NCBI GenBank assembly: GCA_002360925.1
Contig: DERN01000011.1
Location: 254,908-318,907 of the forward strand
Direction: 5' to 3'
From: Flavobacteriaceae bacterium UBA3339
GTDB taxonomy: Bacteria; Bacteroidota; Bacteroidia; Flavobacteriales; Flavobacteriaceae
DNA: 64,000 nucleotides
In this document: one piece after another, positions 15,922 to 24,018 of the stretch
Layout of the letters: every line of letters starts with the position of its first letter
Numbering within the stretch: the stretch's first letter is position 1
Notes under the pieces: model-generated
Database searches by the model: none
Told to the model about the DNA's origin: nothing
What the model saw: the letters and a program-made list of their open reading frames with translations, nothing else
Translations under genes and position numbers: made by a program

Positions 15922-16824
15922 ATGTTTAAAATAAATATAAAGGAGACTCAAAATCCGTCAATTGTAAAGTTCGAGTTCCCTGATTTCATTAGTTACGGAA
16001 CTAATTTCGAGTTTAAAAACATAGACGAAACCGAAAATTCGCCACTTGCAAAACAATTATTTTATCTTCCGTTTGTAAAAACAGTTTACATTTCTGGGAA
16101 TTTTGTTGCTATTGAGCGTTTTTCGATTGTAGAATGGAACGATGTTCAGGAAGAAGTAAAACAACAAATCGAAGAATTTATTAATAAAGGAGGAAAAGTG
16201 TTGATTGAAAAAGAAAATTCTTCAACAAAGAAAATTCCAGTAACGGTTTACGGAGAAACGACTCCTAATCCTTCGGTTTTAAAATTTGTTGCTAATAAAA
16301 TGTTGACAAAGACAGCGGTTGAATTTAAAAATATCGACGAAGCAAAACCTTCTCCGTTAGCAATTGAATTGTTTAAACTTCCGTTTGTAAAAGAAGTTTT
16401 TATGGACGAAAACTATATTTCAATCTCAAAATTCGACAGTTATAATTGGGATGAAATTTCAATCGAAGTTCGTTCTTTTATCAAAGGGTTTATTGAAAAT
16501 GGCGGAACGGTTATAGACGAAACCTTGATTTCACAAACAAAAGAACACGAACAACAACAAGATCAATATTTCGATAATTTAGATGTTACATCGCAACAAA
16601 TCATAAATATTTTAGAGGAATATGTAAAACCAGCTGTTCAATCTGACGGAGGAAATATTTCGTTCGAGGGTTATGATGATGCTACAAAACGTGTTACCGT
16701 AACTTTAAAAGGCGCGTGTAGCGGTTGCCCTTCTTCCACTTTCACCTTAAAAAACGGAATCGAAAACATGTTACGTCAAATGCTTCATAACAACGATATT
16801 GTGGTTGAAGCACTAAATGGATAA
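15922..16824 (+). CDS. NifU-family Fe-S carrier with two Nfu N-terminal domains
   Basis: A 300-residue protein with three parts: an Nfu N-terminal domain (residues about 5-85, TQNPSIVKFEFPDF), a second related one (about 108-190, TTPNPSVLKFVANKML), and a C-terminal NifU domain (about 220-297) carrying the cluster-binding CxxC in GACSGCPSSTFTLKNGIE. The C-terminal domain assembles or hands on [4Fe-4S] clusters to target proteins in the cytoplasm. The two N-terminal domains share FKNIDE, SPLA and LPFVK motifs and look like an internal duplication. The gene ends at its own terminator; the following thioredoxin-domain gene starts 48 bases on. Confidence 0.88.
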   Translation: MFKINIKETQNPSIVKFEFPDFISYGTNFEFKNIDETENSPLAKQLFYLPFVKTVYISGNFVAIERFSIVEWNDVQEEVKQQIEEFINKGGKVLIEKENSSTKKIPVTVYGETTPNPSVLKFVANKMLTKTAVEFKNIDEAKPSPLAIELFKLPFVKEVFMDENYISISKFDSYNWDEISIEVRSFIKGFIENGGTVIDETLISQTKEHEQQQDQYFDNLDVTSQQIINILEEYVKPAVQSDGGNISFEGYDDATKRVTVTLKGACSGCPSSTFTLKNGIENMLRQMLHNNDIVVEALNG

Positions 16825-16828
16825 TTTT

Positions 16829-16857
16829 AAGGTTGAGTTAAACTCAACCTTTTTCTT
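16829..16857 (+). terminator. Terminator of the NifU-family gene
   Basis: AAGGTTGAGT, loop TAA, ACTCAACCTTTTT, five bases after the stop codon. Confidence 0.8.
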
Positions 16858-16872
16858 TTAACAGCATTCAAT

Positions 16873-18864
16873 ATGGAAAATCAATTAAAAAAAGCCTATT
16901 CGCCCTATTTGCTTCAACATGCAAACAATCCTGTTTTTTGGCAATTTTGGAACGATGAAAACCTTATAAAAGCAAAAAAAAACAACAAACTTTTAATTAT
17001 AAGTATTGGGTACGCAGCTTGTCATTGGTGTCATGTAATGGAAAAAGAATGTTTTGAAGACGAGGAAGTAGCACAAATAATGAATAAGAACTTCACAAGC
17101 TTTAAAATTGATCGGGAAGAATTACCGGCTATCGATTCTTATTATATGCAAGCTTTGCAATTAATGACGAATCAGGGCGGCTGGCCGTTAAATATTGTTG
17201 CTTTACCAGACGGAAAACCTGTTTGGGGAGCCACTTACGTTCCGAAAAATCAATGGGTAGATGTTTTAGAACAATTAACTTTATTGTTCGAGGAAAATCC
17301 GGACAAAATGTACGATTATGCCGAAAAGCTGAACAACGGAATTTCATTAGCGAATAATCCTTTAGAGATTTATCCAAAGAATAACGAGAAAATTGACTTT
17401 AAACCTTTGATTGAAAATTGGCAAAAAAACTTTGATTTGGAATTTGGCGGAACCAATCGTGCACCTAAATTCATGATGCCAACCAATTTAAATTTTCTTT
17501 ACACTTACAGTCGATTAAACAATGATATTTCCATAAAGAATCATGTAGAACTTACCTTAACTAAAATGGCTTACGGCGGTTTATTCGACGTAATTGAAGG
17601 CGGTTTTTCTCGTTATAGCGTTGATCATCGTTGGCATATTCCGCATTTCGAAAAAATGTTGTATGATAATGCGCAATTACTTTCGATTTACACAGAAGCT
17701 TATATCGAATCGAAAAATCGTCTATATAAAGAAGTGGTTGAAAAAACTGTCAATTTTATTTTAAATAATTGGCAAGATTCTTCCGGCGGATTTTATTCGG
17801 CTTATGATGCGGATAGTTTAAATTCAGAAAGATTTCAGCAAGAAGGCGCTTATTATTTCTGGACGAAAGAAGAGTTAAAACAAATTATTCCAACAAAAGA
17901 ATGGGATTTATTTGAAAACATTTTCTCAATAAATAAAGAAGGTTTTTGGAACGAAACTAATGCTTATGTTTTATTCCAAGAAAAAGATTTAAGAGAAATA
18001 GCTTTAGAGAACAACCTTTCTTTAGAAGAATTAAAACAGCTCAAAATTCAATGGGAATCTATATTGTTAAACAAACGCTCTAACAGAACAAAACCTTTGC
18101 TAGACGATAAAATTATAACGTCGTGGAACGCTCAATTACTTTCCGGACTAATAGATTCGCAAAAAATCATTTCCAGTTCTAAATTAGATTCTTCTATTAA
18201 AAAACTGGCAGGATTTTTGCAACACAATATCTATCAAGAAGATAGATTAGGACGGGTTTTTAAAAACGATGAAATCTACATTAAAGGAAATTTAGAAGAT
18301 TATGCCTTTACCATTAAAGCGTTTATCGATTTGTTTAATAGTACACAAAATATAGAACATATAAAGTATGCGCAAACATTGGCTTTACAAGCTTTAGATT
18401 TATTCTTTGATGAAAAACAAGGTTTCTTTAAATCGGATAATAATCAAATTATTGATGCAGTTTTTGAAATAGAAGACAATGTAATTCCGTCGGCAAATGC
18501 AGTTATGAGTAGAAATTTGTTTTATTTAGGAGTTATCTTTCAGAATAACTATTTCTCTAATCTTGCAAAAGAAATGACACAACGTGTTTTAAGTCAAATA
18601 AATTATGCCAGTGTTTTTTCGGAATGGTTATTAAACGATTTGATTTTTGAACAAGATTTTGAATATATTATCATTAAAAATCCAAGTAAAAAGGAATTAG
18701 AATTACTTAATTTAAGTACCAAGCACAGCATCATTATTGATTATTCGTTAAATATTCCTATTTTAGACCATTATAAAGAACAAATAAAAAGAATTCAAAT
18801 TTGTAATTTAAATAGTTGTCGTTTACAAACCGACAACTTTGAAGAAGTAATTAATCAACAATAA
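16873..18864 (+). CDS. Thioredoxin-domain protein, YyaL/DUF255 family
   Basis: A 663-residue protein of the YyaL/SPATA20 family. An N-terminal thioredoxin-like domain (about residues 4-165) has the active-site motif ACHWCHVMEKECFEDEEVA and the partner segment FTSFKIDREELPAID; the rest is an alpha/alpha toroid related to N-acylglucosamine epimerases (for example GGFSRYSVDHRWHIPHFEKM followed by LYDNA). The motif is C-H-W-C, so redox activity is possible, but no substrate is established for the family. No signal peptide, so cytoplasmic. It is followed after 14 bases by a secreted protein gene. Confidence 0.9.
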   Translation: MENQLKKAYSPYLLQHANNPVFWQFWNDENLIKAKKNNKLLIISIGYAACHWCHVMEKECFEDEEVAQIMNKNFTSFKIDREELPAIDSYYMQALQLMTNQGGWPLNIVALPDGKPVWGATYVPKNQWVDVLEQLTLLFEENPDKMYDYAEKLNNGISLANNPLEIYPKNNEKIDFKPLIENWQKNFDLEFGGTNRAPKFMMPTNLNFLYTYSRLNNDISIKNHVELTLTKMAYGGLFDVIEGGFSRYSVDHRWHIPHFEKMLYDNAQLLSIYTEAYIESKNRLYKEVVEKTVNFILNNWQDSSGGFYSAYDADSLNSERFQQEGAYYFWTKEELKQIIPTKEWDLFENIFSINKEGFWNETNAYVLFQEKDLREIALENNLSLEELKQLKIQWESILLNKRSNRTKPLLDDKIITSWNAQLLSGLIDSQKIISSSKLDSSIKKLAGFLQHNIYQEDRLGRVFKNDEIYIKGNLEDYAFTIKAFIDLFNSTQNIEHIKYAQTLALQALDLFFDEKQGFFKSDNNQIIDAVFEIEDNVIPSANAVMSRNLFYLGVIFQNNYFSNLAKEMTQRVLSQINYASVFSEWLLNDLIFEQDFEYIIIKNPSKKELELLNLSTKHSIIIDYSLNIPILDHYKEQIKRIQICNLNSCRLQTDNFEEVINQQ

Positions 18865-18878
18865 TAAAACAATATAAA

Positions 18879-19535
18879 ATGAAAAAATCACTTTTAATAT
18901 TAGCAGTTTTAGCTTTATCATTTTCAGCAAATGCCCAAATGACATTACAATCAGGAGGAAATAACATAACTTTTAGAAAAAGCCCGGATTTTAATGATGA
19001 TGCTGTTTCTGGTTCAAAGTATTTCGACGAGAAGTTTTCAAACGCTACAGTTAACAAAGGAACACAGAGTTTTCAAATACGTTACAATGCTTATAGCGAC
19101 CTTATGGAATATAAAAACGGAACGGATCTTTTAGAATTAATCAAAGAACAAAATACGTATTTCCAATTTAACAATGGCGATGTTTATGAACTAATGACTT
19201 ATAATGTAAAAGGAAGCAATGTTTCAAGATACAATCAAGTTTTAGTAGATAAAAACAATATTAAGGTTTCAAAATTTAAAAGTATTAAACTTGTTGAAGC
19301 AAAAGCAGCAGCGAACAGTTACGACACAGGAAGCCCAGCTGCATACAAACCGAATAAAGAAGTTTATTACATTACACTGAATAATGAAACCACAGAGTTT
19401 GATGGTAAACAAAAAACAGTAGAAAAAATGTTACCTTCTAAATCTGCTGAAATAAAAAAATTCTTTAAAGAGAATAGGATTAAAGAAAATGATGCAGATA
19501 TGATTAAGCTAGGAAACTTCTTAGCAACTTTATAA
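18879..19535 (+). CDS. Secreted protein of unknown function
   Basis: A 218-residue protein with a classic signal peptide (MKKSLLILAVLALSFSANAQ). The mature chain is rich in asparagine, lysine and tyrosine, alternates short strands, and ends in a helical lysine-rich stretch (KSAEIKKFFKENRIKENDAD). I recognise no domain. It lies 14 bases after the YyaL-type gene and is probably co-transcribed. A strong bidirectional terminator follows at once. Confidence 0.7.
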   Translation: MKKSLLILAVLALSFSANAQMTLQSGGNNITFRKSPDFNDDAVSGSKYFDEKFSNATVNKGTQSFQIRYNAYSDLMEYKNGTDLLELIKEQNTYFQFNNGDVYELMTYNVKGSNVSRYNQVLVDKNNIKVSKFKSIKLVEAKAAANSYDTGSPAAYKPNKEVYYITLNNETTEFDGKQKTVEKMLPSKSAEIKKFFKENRIKENDADMIKLGNFLATL

Positions 19536-19538
19536 AAA

Positions 19539-19570
19539 ATAAAAAGACTCGAATTCGAGTCTTTTTATTT
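19539..19570. terminator. Bidirectional terminator between the secreted-protein gene and tsaB
   Basis: AATAAAAAGACTCGAATTCGAGTCTTTTTATT, a perfect palindrome with flanking A/T runs; the tsaB stop codon lies within it. Confidence 0.88.
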
Positions 19571-20230
19571 TTTTGTAGTTAACATGAAGTCCTTTAAATA
19601 GTAAGGTTCAAAATAAGCCACATCTTCTATTTTATTCTCGGTATATTTCTGAAACGACAACAAACTCATTTCATTTGCTGAAGGATAAACAAATTCGTCA
19701 TAATAATGAAACTTCTCCGTATTTAAAAGCTCTTTACATTTAAAAGCTCCATCTCCTATTAAATGAATATCATCATTAAAAGTATCGAATGAATTTTCTT
19801 CTACAATTAAAGCGTAAGGATCGTTCAAAGCTTTTTTATCATGACTAAAAACCTGTGTAAAAACCTCCATTCTTCTTGCATCAATCATTGGAACTACTAA
19901 TCCTTTTTCTACATTTAATTGATGAGCTAATATTTCTAACGTCTCAATTGCGATTAAAGGAATATTTAAGGCATAACATAAACCTTTTGCAGACGAAACT
20001 CCGATTCGTAACCCTGTATAAGATCCTGGTCCTTTACTAACCGAAATCGCATTTAAATCATTCAACGAAATTCCAACTTCATTCAAAATATCCTGAATAA
20101 AAACGTGTAATTTCTCGGCATGATTGAATTGTTCTTCTGACAATTCTTTTAAAGCAATTGTTTTTCCGTCAGCACCAATTGAAACCGAACAGTTTTTCGT
20201 TGCTGTTTCTATATTTAAAATATAAACCAT
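19565..20230 (-). CDS. tsaB: tRNA threonylcarbamoyladenosine biosynthesis protein TsaB
   Basis: Partner of TsaD and TsaE in making the t6A modification at position 37 of ANN-decoding tRNAs. The 221-residue protein has the ASKHA-fold opening ILNIETATKNCSVSIG, the family signature ISVSKGPGSYTGLRIGVSSA near residues 63-82 and a helix beginning KGLCYALNIPLIAIE. It acts in the cytoplasm and is normally essential. Its ATG shares one base with the stop codon of the upstream small membrane protein gene (TAATG), so it is translated from the end of the oxidase-assembly operon. Confidence 0.93.
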   Translation of the reverse strand: MVYILNIETATKNCSVSIGADGKTIALKELSEEQFNHAEKLHVFIQDILNEVGISLNDLNAISVSKGPGSYTGLRIGVSSAKGLCYALNIPLIAIETLEILAHQLNVEKGLVVPMIDARRMEVFTQVFSHDKKALNDPYALIVEENSFDTFNDDIHLIGDGAFKCKELLNTEKFHYYDEFVYPSANEMSLLSFQKYTENKIEDVAYFEPYYLKDFMLTTKK

Positions 20231-20466
20231 TACGATTTGCTTTGTTTGGCTTTATTTTTCTTTTTAATGATTTTGTAAATCACCATTCCTCCTACCAAAA
20301 GCAACAAGTAAGGAAAAGCCATCAGATACACAATTCCGTCGTTTACTGCTTCCGCTGGAACACCTGTTTCTTCTGTCTCTAACGCCGCTCTACACATAGC
20401 ACATTGAGCCTGCACATCTACAAAAGTGAACAACAAAAAGACAAAACTTAAAGTAATCTTTTTCAT
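20230..20466 (-). CDS. Small exported membrane protein with CxxC, oxidase-assembly cluster
   Basis: A 78-residue protein from the ATG at 20464-20466. I prefer this start over an ATG seven codons upstream because a good signal peptide (MKKITLSFVFLLFTFVDVQA) begins here. After cleavage comes QCAMCRAALETEETG with a CxxC pair, then one membrane helix (about residues 45-65) and a lysine-rich tail. The CxxC outside the membrane and the SCO and DUF420 neighbours suggest a role in copper or heme handling for cytochrome oxidase; this is inference. It overlaps tsaB by one base. Confidence 0.7.
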   Translation of the reverse strand: MKKITLSFVFLLFTFVDVQAQCAMCRAALETEETGVPAEAVNDGIVYLMAFPYLLLLVGGMVIYKIIKKKNKAKQSKS

Positions 20467-20476
20467 TGAATAAAGT

Positions 20477-21019
20477 TTAGTGTACATAATAAGGCGAAAT
20501 CATTAAATACACAATTACTCCGGTTACAGCAACATATAACCACATTGGATATGTAATACGAGCTAATTTTTTATGTCGTTCATAAGATCCCGAAATACCA
20601 CGTACAAAAGTTACCAAAACAAACGGAATAATGATAATTGATAATAAAATATGTGTGATAAGAATAAAGAAATAAATGTATCGCAAAGCTCCTTCTCCAC
20701 CGAATTTCGTTTCAACCGAAGTCATATGATACGCTACATACATTCCTAAAAAAGCAATAGAACACGCAATACAAACTTTAATTAATCGTTCGTGTAATTT
20801 TGCATTTCCTTTTTTAATTGCGCTAACTGCTGCAACTAACAAAACAGCTGTTATTCCGTTTATTGTAGCATAAATTGGAGGTAAAAACGACAAGGGTTTT
20901 ACATCATATCCTAAATCATGAAGGTTTACGCTGAATAAAATTGCTACAACTACCGGGATTGCAATTGATAAAATCCAAATCCAAATATTGTATTTCTTTT
21001 CTATTTTTAAACTTTCCAT
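20477..21019 (-). CDS. DUF420 membrane protein
   Basis: A 180-residue inner-membrane protein with five hydrophobic helices and the DUF420 features: an early KYNIWIWILSIAIPVVVAIL helix, PPIYATINGITAVLLVAAVS, histidines in YVAYHMTS and LITHILLSI, and the YERHKKLARITYPMWLYVAV segment before the last helix. DUF420 proteins are found with SCO and heme-copper oxidase genes and are thought to act in oxidase assembly. Its ATG overlaps the SCO stop codon by one base. Confidence 0.88.
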   Translation of the reverse strand: MESLKIEKKYNIWIWILSIAIPVVVAILFSVNLHDLGYDVKPLSFLPPIYATINGITAVLLVAAVSAIKKGNAKLHERLIKVCIACSIAFLGMYVAYHMTSVETKFGGEGALRYIYFFILITHILLSIIIIPFVLVTFVRGISGSYERHKKLARITYPMWLYVAVTGVIVYLMISPYYVH

Positions 21020-21687
21020 TATTCTTTTAATAATTGTTGAATATCTTCTTTTAACATTTTAACTCCTTCTTCTTCGATTCCATCATAATATACAATCGGA
21101 TAATCGAATTGTTCGCTTTTTCTTGATCGTATATTTCCTTTTTTATCGATTAAAGCAAACATTCCCGAATGTTCAAATCCACCCGGCGCATCATCGTTCT
21201 GCCCAACATACAAATTGAATTTTTTAGACAAATCGAAAATAGCAGTTTGTTCTCCGGTTAAAAAGTGCCAATTCTGCATTTTTGCTCCAATTAAACTCGC
21301 ATGTTCTTTTAAATGTTCCGGAGTATCTGTATTAGGATCGATTGTGATGGAAGCAATAGCAAAATTTGAATCTTTACTGAATTCGTTTTGTAATTTCACC
21401 ATATTTTCGTTCATAATCGGACAAATTGTTGGACATGAAGAAAAGAAAAACTCAACTAAATACACTTTCCCTTCATAATCTTTATTGGTAATTGTTTGAT
21501 TGTTTTGATCGGTAAAAGAAAACTCAGGCGCTTTTGCAATAACTTTTAACTCGCGTTTATTTGCTACGTTTAAGCGATCGCTTTCTACCACACCAGTATC
21601 TTTAAATTTATTCACAATTTTTGGAACTGCATAAATTCCAAAAATCAGCACAATAAGTGAAATCCAGATATAAGAATTATTTTTCAT
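21019..21687 (-). CDS. SCO family copper chaperone for cytochrome c oxidase
   Basis: A 222-residue membrane-anchored protein with a thioredoxin fold. One N-terminal helix (residues 6-24) anchors it; the copper-binding motif is SSCPTICPIMNENM (CxxxC, near residue 85), and the downstream histidine is present in GGFEHSGMFALIDKKG. SCO proteins deliver copper to the CuA site of oxidase subunit II in the periplasm. It lies between a thioredoxin-like gene and DUF420, in an oxidase-assembly operon. Confidence 0.92.
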   Translation of the reverse strand: MKNNSYIWISLIVLIFGIYAVPKIVNKFKDTGVVESDRLNVANKRELKVIAKAPEFSFTDQNNQTITNKDYEGKVYLVEFFFSSCPTICPIMNENMVKLQNEFSKDSNFAIASITIDPNTDTPEHLKEHASLIGAKMQNWHFLTGEQTAIFDLSKKFNLYVGQNDDAPGGFEHSGMFALIDKKGNIRSRKSEQFDYPIVYYDGIEEEGVKMLKEDIQQLLKE

Positions 21688-21688
21688 G

Positions 21689-22351
21689 CTATTCTGTTAC
21701 GTTTTCTATTTTGTTATTTTTCTTAAGAGCTAATCTATATTCGGCTAAAATAACTTTTACATCGTCCGACATTTCGTTATGAAGATCGGCAGCCGAAATG
21801 GTATTATATCCTTCTTTGTATTCTTCTTCGCCTTTTTTGTTCTTTCCTTTACGTCCGCGTAAATTCAATTCTTTATCAACGATGAATACATTTGTAGTTC
21901 TAAATTTATCGTCTAATTTTCCGACTAATTTTAATTGATTGTAATAATTAGTAATTTCATTTGGCTCTGCCATAACGAAATAAAAACGATACAAATCTAA
22001 ATTCTGACCTAATTTATTTTTAAACTTTTCGATCTCAGCTTCCATTCCTTTTGGAGCAATATAAACAACCTGAAAATCGACAAAATCTTTATTTCGATCG
22101 TAAATCTTATGAGCCAGATTTGTTAGATTTCCTTCAACTTCATAGAAATCGTTTCCAACAAATCCTAAAATGGTAATTTTATTATGAAGTTGAATTGCGT
22201 CCTCGGAAACAGATGTCCAATTTGAAGGAAGTTCGGGAACATTTTCGGTAACTGTCGGAAGTTTCACGAACGAATTTACTCCTGAAGCAAAGAATAGATA
22301 AGCTACAATTGGCACAACGAAAAGAGCAATGAAAAGTAGTACTTTCTTCAT
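21689..22351 (-). CDS. Membrane-anchored thioredoxin-like protein of the SCO operon
   Basis: A 220-residue protein with an N-terminal membrane anchor (residues 2-20) and a body that follows a thioredoxin-like plan (KITILGFVGNDF, then DFQVVYIAPKGMEAEIEKF, then FRTTNVFIVDKELNLRGRKG). No CxxC or CxxxC is present, so it is not expected to bind copper as SCO does. The RGRKGKNKKGEEEYKEGYNT loop is strongly basic/acidic. One base separates it from the SCO gene. Probably a scaffold or assembly partner; inferred from context. A TATTTTTG -7 element lies only about 16 bases upstream of the ATG. Confidence 0.75.
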   Translation of the reverse strand: MKKVLLFIALFVVPIVAYLFFASGVNSFVKLPTVTENVPELPSNWTSVSEDAIQLHNKITILGFVGNDFYEVEGNLTNLAHKIYDRNKDFVDFQVVYIAPKGMEAEIEKFKNKLGQNLDLYRFYFVMAEPNEITNYYNQLKLVGKLDDKFRTTNVFIVDKELNLRGRKGKNKKGEEEYKEGYNTISAADLHNEMSDDVKVILAEYRLALKKNNKIENVTE

Positions 22352-22366
22352 TTTAAAAAGTTTTTA

Positions 22367-22374
22367 CAAAAATA
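22367..22374 (-). promoter_or_regulatory. -7 promoter element for the SCO-DUF420-tsaB operon
   Basis: Minus strand TATTTTTG, matching TAnnTTTG, with a very short predicted leader. It would let the assembly operon be transcribed independently of the leucine-rich gene upstream. Confidence 0.4.
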
Positions 22375-22430
22375 ATAAAAGACCACGGATTTACCGCCTT
22401 TTTAACGCACATTTAAAGGTCTTTAAAAAC

Positions 22431-22464
22431 AAAAAGCGGTTCTGAAAATTCAGAACCGCTTTTT
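22431..22464 (-). terminator. Terminator after the leucine-rich T9SS cargo gene
   Basis: AAAAAGCGGTTCTGA, AAAT, TCAGAACCGCTTTTT: a strong stem with T run, 39 bases past the stop codon. Nearly identical to the hairpin at 23597-23633. Confidence 0.85.
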
Positions 22465-22503
22465 GCTTTAAATATTCTCATATACAAACCTTCTTTTTAT
22501 ACA

Positions 22504-23418
22504 TTACTTCTTAATAATTTTTTTAATTACCACTCCTTCTGATGTAAAAACTCTTAATAGATAATTTCCCAATGCCAAAGATTCAATATTTATCAGGAGC
22601 TCTCCTTTTATTTCTTTAATGATTTTTCCACTAAAATCATAAACTTCAATTTTTTCAATTTTAGTTTCATCTTCAATATCTAGATGAAGAATACCTGTAG
22701 TAGGATTTGGATAAACATTTAGTTTATCTGCATAATATTCTCTGTTAGAAAGCATGCAGTTATCTGAATACTGATAATTACCGTCTATATTCCACGAATT
22801 ATACGGAGCAATACCTTGATTGGCTACATTCACATCATCAACTTGTACACACACGGGTTGCAGAGTACCGACAAAATTCATAATCATATTCGATATATTT
22901 TGATTATTCCCGTTATTCAATCGAATCAATTGTAAATTATAATTAAAGTCAGCATGTATACTATATATATTAGGGTTATTTGACAAATCTAAAAAAGTTA
23001 AATCATTGCTGTTAAAATCAACATCAAAAGGGTTTGAAATAATCAGTTCTTCCAATAGTGCATTTTGTGAGAGATTTAGCGAAGTTAAACCACACTGTGT
23101 AAGTGTCAATTTCTTTAAGGAGGTCATTCTGGAAAGATAGTTTATATTAAAAGGGAAAAGCCACACCGATAACTCTTCCAAATTAACAAAATGTTCTAAC
23201 CCTGAAAGATTAATAATATTACTATTGCCTCCCCCTACACCAAGTTTTGTAACTTTTAATGCGTCTGCAGTTAAAATCTGTCCGTTTATTTGTCCGTCAC
23301 TATCTATTCTTTCATCTATTAAAAACTGTTCAAAATTAGTATCGGGTATAGCTATTGTTTGTGCTTGTGCTTCATAGAAGCACAAGCACATTATTAATAT
23401 TGATATTATTATTTTCAT
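22504..23418 (-). CDS. Leucine-rich-repeat protein with type IX secretion sorting domain
   Basis: A 304-residue secreted protein. Signal peptide (residues 1-19, ending EAQAQ), an N-terminal IPDTNFEQFLIDERID motif seen in many flavobacterial LRR proteins, about five irregular leucine-rich repeats (NLEELSVW, SLKKLTLTQCGLTSLNLS, LTFLDLSNN), a linker, and a C-terminal type A sorting domain from about residue 235 (KLNVYPNPTTGILHLDIE, final IKKIIKK). The sorting domain marks it for export by the type IX system to the cell surface or medium. It interrupts the oxidase cluster between cox4 and the SCO operon, bracketed by two near-identical terminators. The 178-base leader region contains GGACA/TGTCC arms around 23465-23498. 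Confidence 0.88.
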   Translation of the reverse strand: MKIIISILIMCLCFYEAQAQTIAIPDTNFEQFLIDERIDSDGQINGQILTADALKVTKLGVGGGNSNIINLSGLEHFVNLEELSVWLFPFNINYLSRMTSLKKLTLTQCGLTSLNLSQNALLEELIISNPFDVDFNSNDLTFLDLSNNPNIYSIHADFNYNLQLIRLNNGNNQNISNMIMNFVGTLQPVCVQVDDVNVANQGIAPYNSWNIDGNYQYSDNCMLSNREYYADKLNVYPNPTTGILHLDIEDETKIEKIEVYDFSGKIIKEIKGELLINIESLALGNYLLRVFTSEGVVIKKIIKK

Positions 23419-23596
23419 GCCTTTTTAGTTTTTAATTAAGTTTTTAAAATCAATAGGTTGATTCGGACAAGTCTAGTTCCATCAGAGCCGCACTGTCCTA
23501 ATTCGTTATATTACCCCCATTAAAGACTATAAAACAACAAGTTAAATATTGTTAATAAACTTAAAAAATAAAAACTAACTAACAAAATATATCCAA

Positions 23597-23633
23597 ACAA
23601 AAAGCGATTCTGAAAATTCAGAACCGCTTTTAT
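23597..23633 (-). terminator. Terminator after cox4, near-copy of the one at 22431
   Basis: AAAAAGCGATTCTGA, AAAT, TCAGAACCGCTTTTA. It differs from the other copy at one stem position, which gives G-U on the minus-strand RNA but A-C on the plus-strand RNA, so it fits minus-strand termination after cox4. Confidence 0.82.
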
Positions 23634-23649
23634 TAATTATTTTTATCGA

Positions 23650-23997
23650 TTAAAACATCCATCTAATACTTGATGTTTTATATACATCGTGAATATAATC
23701 TCCTTCGATCAAGATTAGGATTGCAATATAAAGAATTAAAAATGCCATTGGCGCTACTACCGACCAACGTAATGATCCTTTTTCACCTTCTAAGTGCATG
23801 AATGCCCACATGATGAAATATGCTTTCCAAATAGTCATTAAAATGAAAATCCAATTTAATAACGATAAACTTAAAAAGTCTGTATGGAATAAAGCGTCTG
23901 GTTTAAAAATACCTAAAACTACTTCTATAATTGTTAGAACAGATAAGTAAATAAATACTTTCCAAATTCTAGTTGTATTTGATGCGTGTGCTCCCAT
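23650..23997 (-). CDS. Cytochrome c oxidase subunit IV (prokaryotic type)
   Basis: A 115-residue protein with three hydrophobic helices (about residues 12-31, 43-63 and 80-98) and the subunit IV pattern IWKVFIYLSVLTIIEVVLG, WIFILMTIWKAYFIMWAFMH and a short C-terminal tail. It has no cofactor and stabilises the oxidase. It follows the second subunit III gene by 21 bases and ends the cox operon, just before a terminator. Confidence 0.85.
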   Translation of the reverse strand: MGAHASNTTRIWKVFIYLSVLTIIEVVLGIFKPDALFHTDFLSLSLLNWIFILMTIWKAYFIMWAFMHLEGEKGSLRWSVVAPMAFLILYIAILILIEGDYIHDVYKTSSIRWMF

Positions 23998-24018
23998 TTT
24001 AAATTTTTATTATAATAA

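Noticed and set aside
23465..23498. Riboswitch in the leader of the leucine-rich cargo gene
   Set aside because: Only five-base GGACA/TGTCC arms with a long loop; no known riboswitch core recognised.
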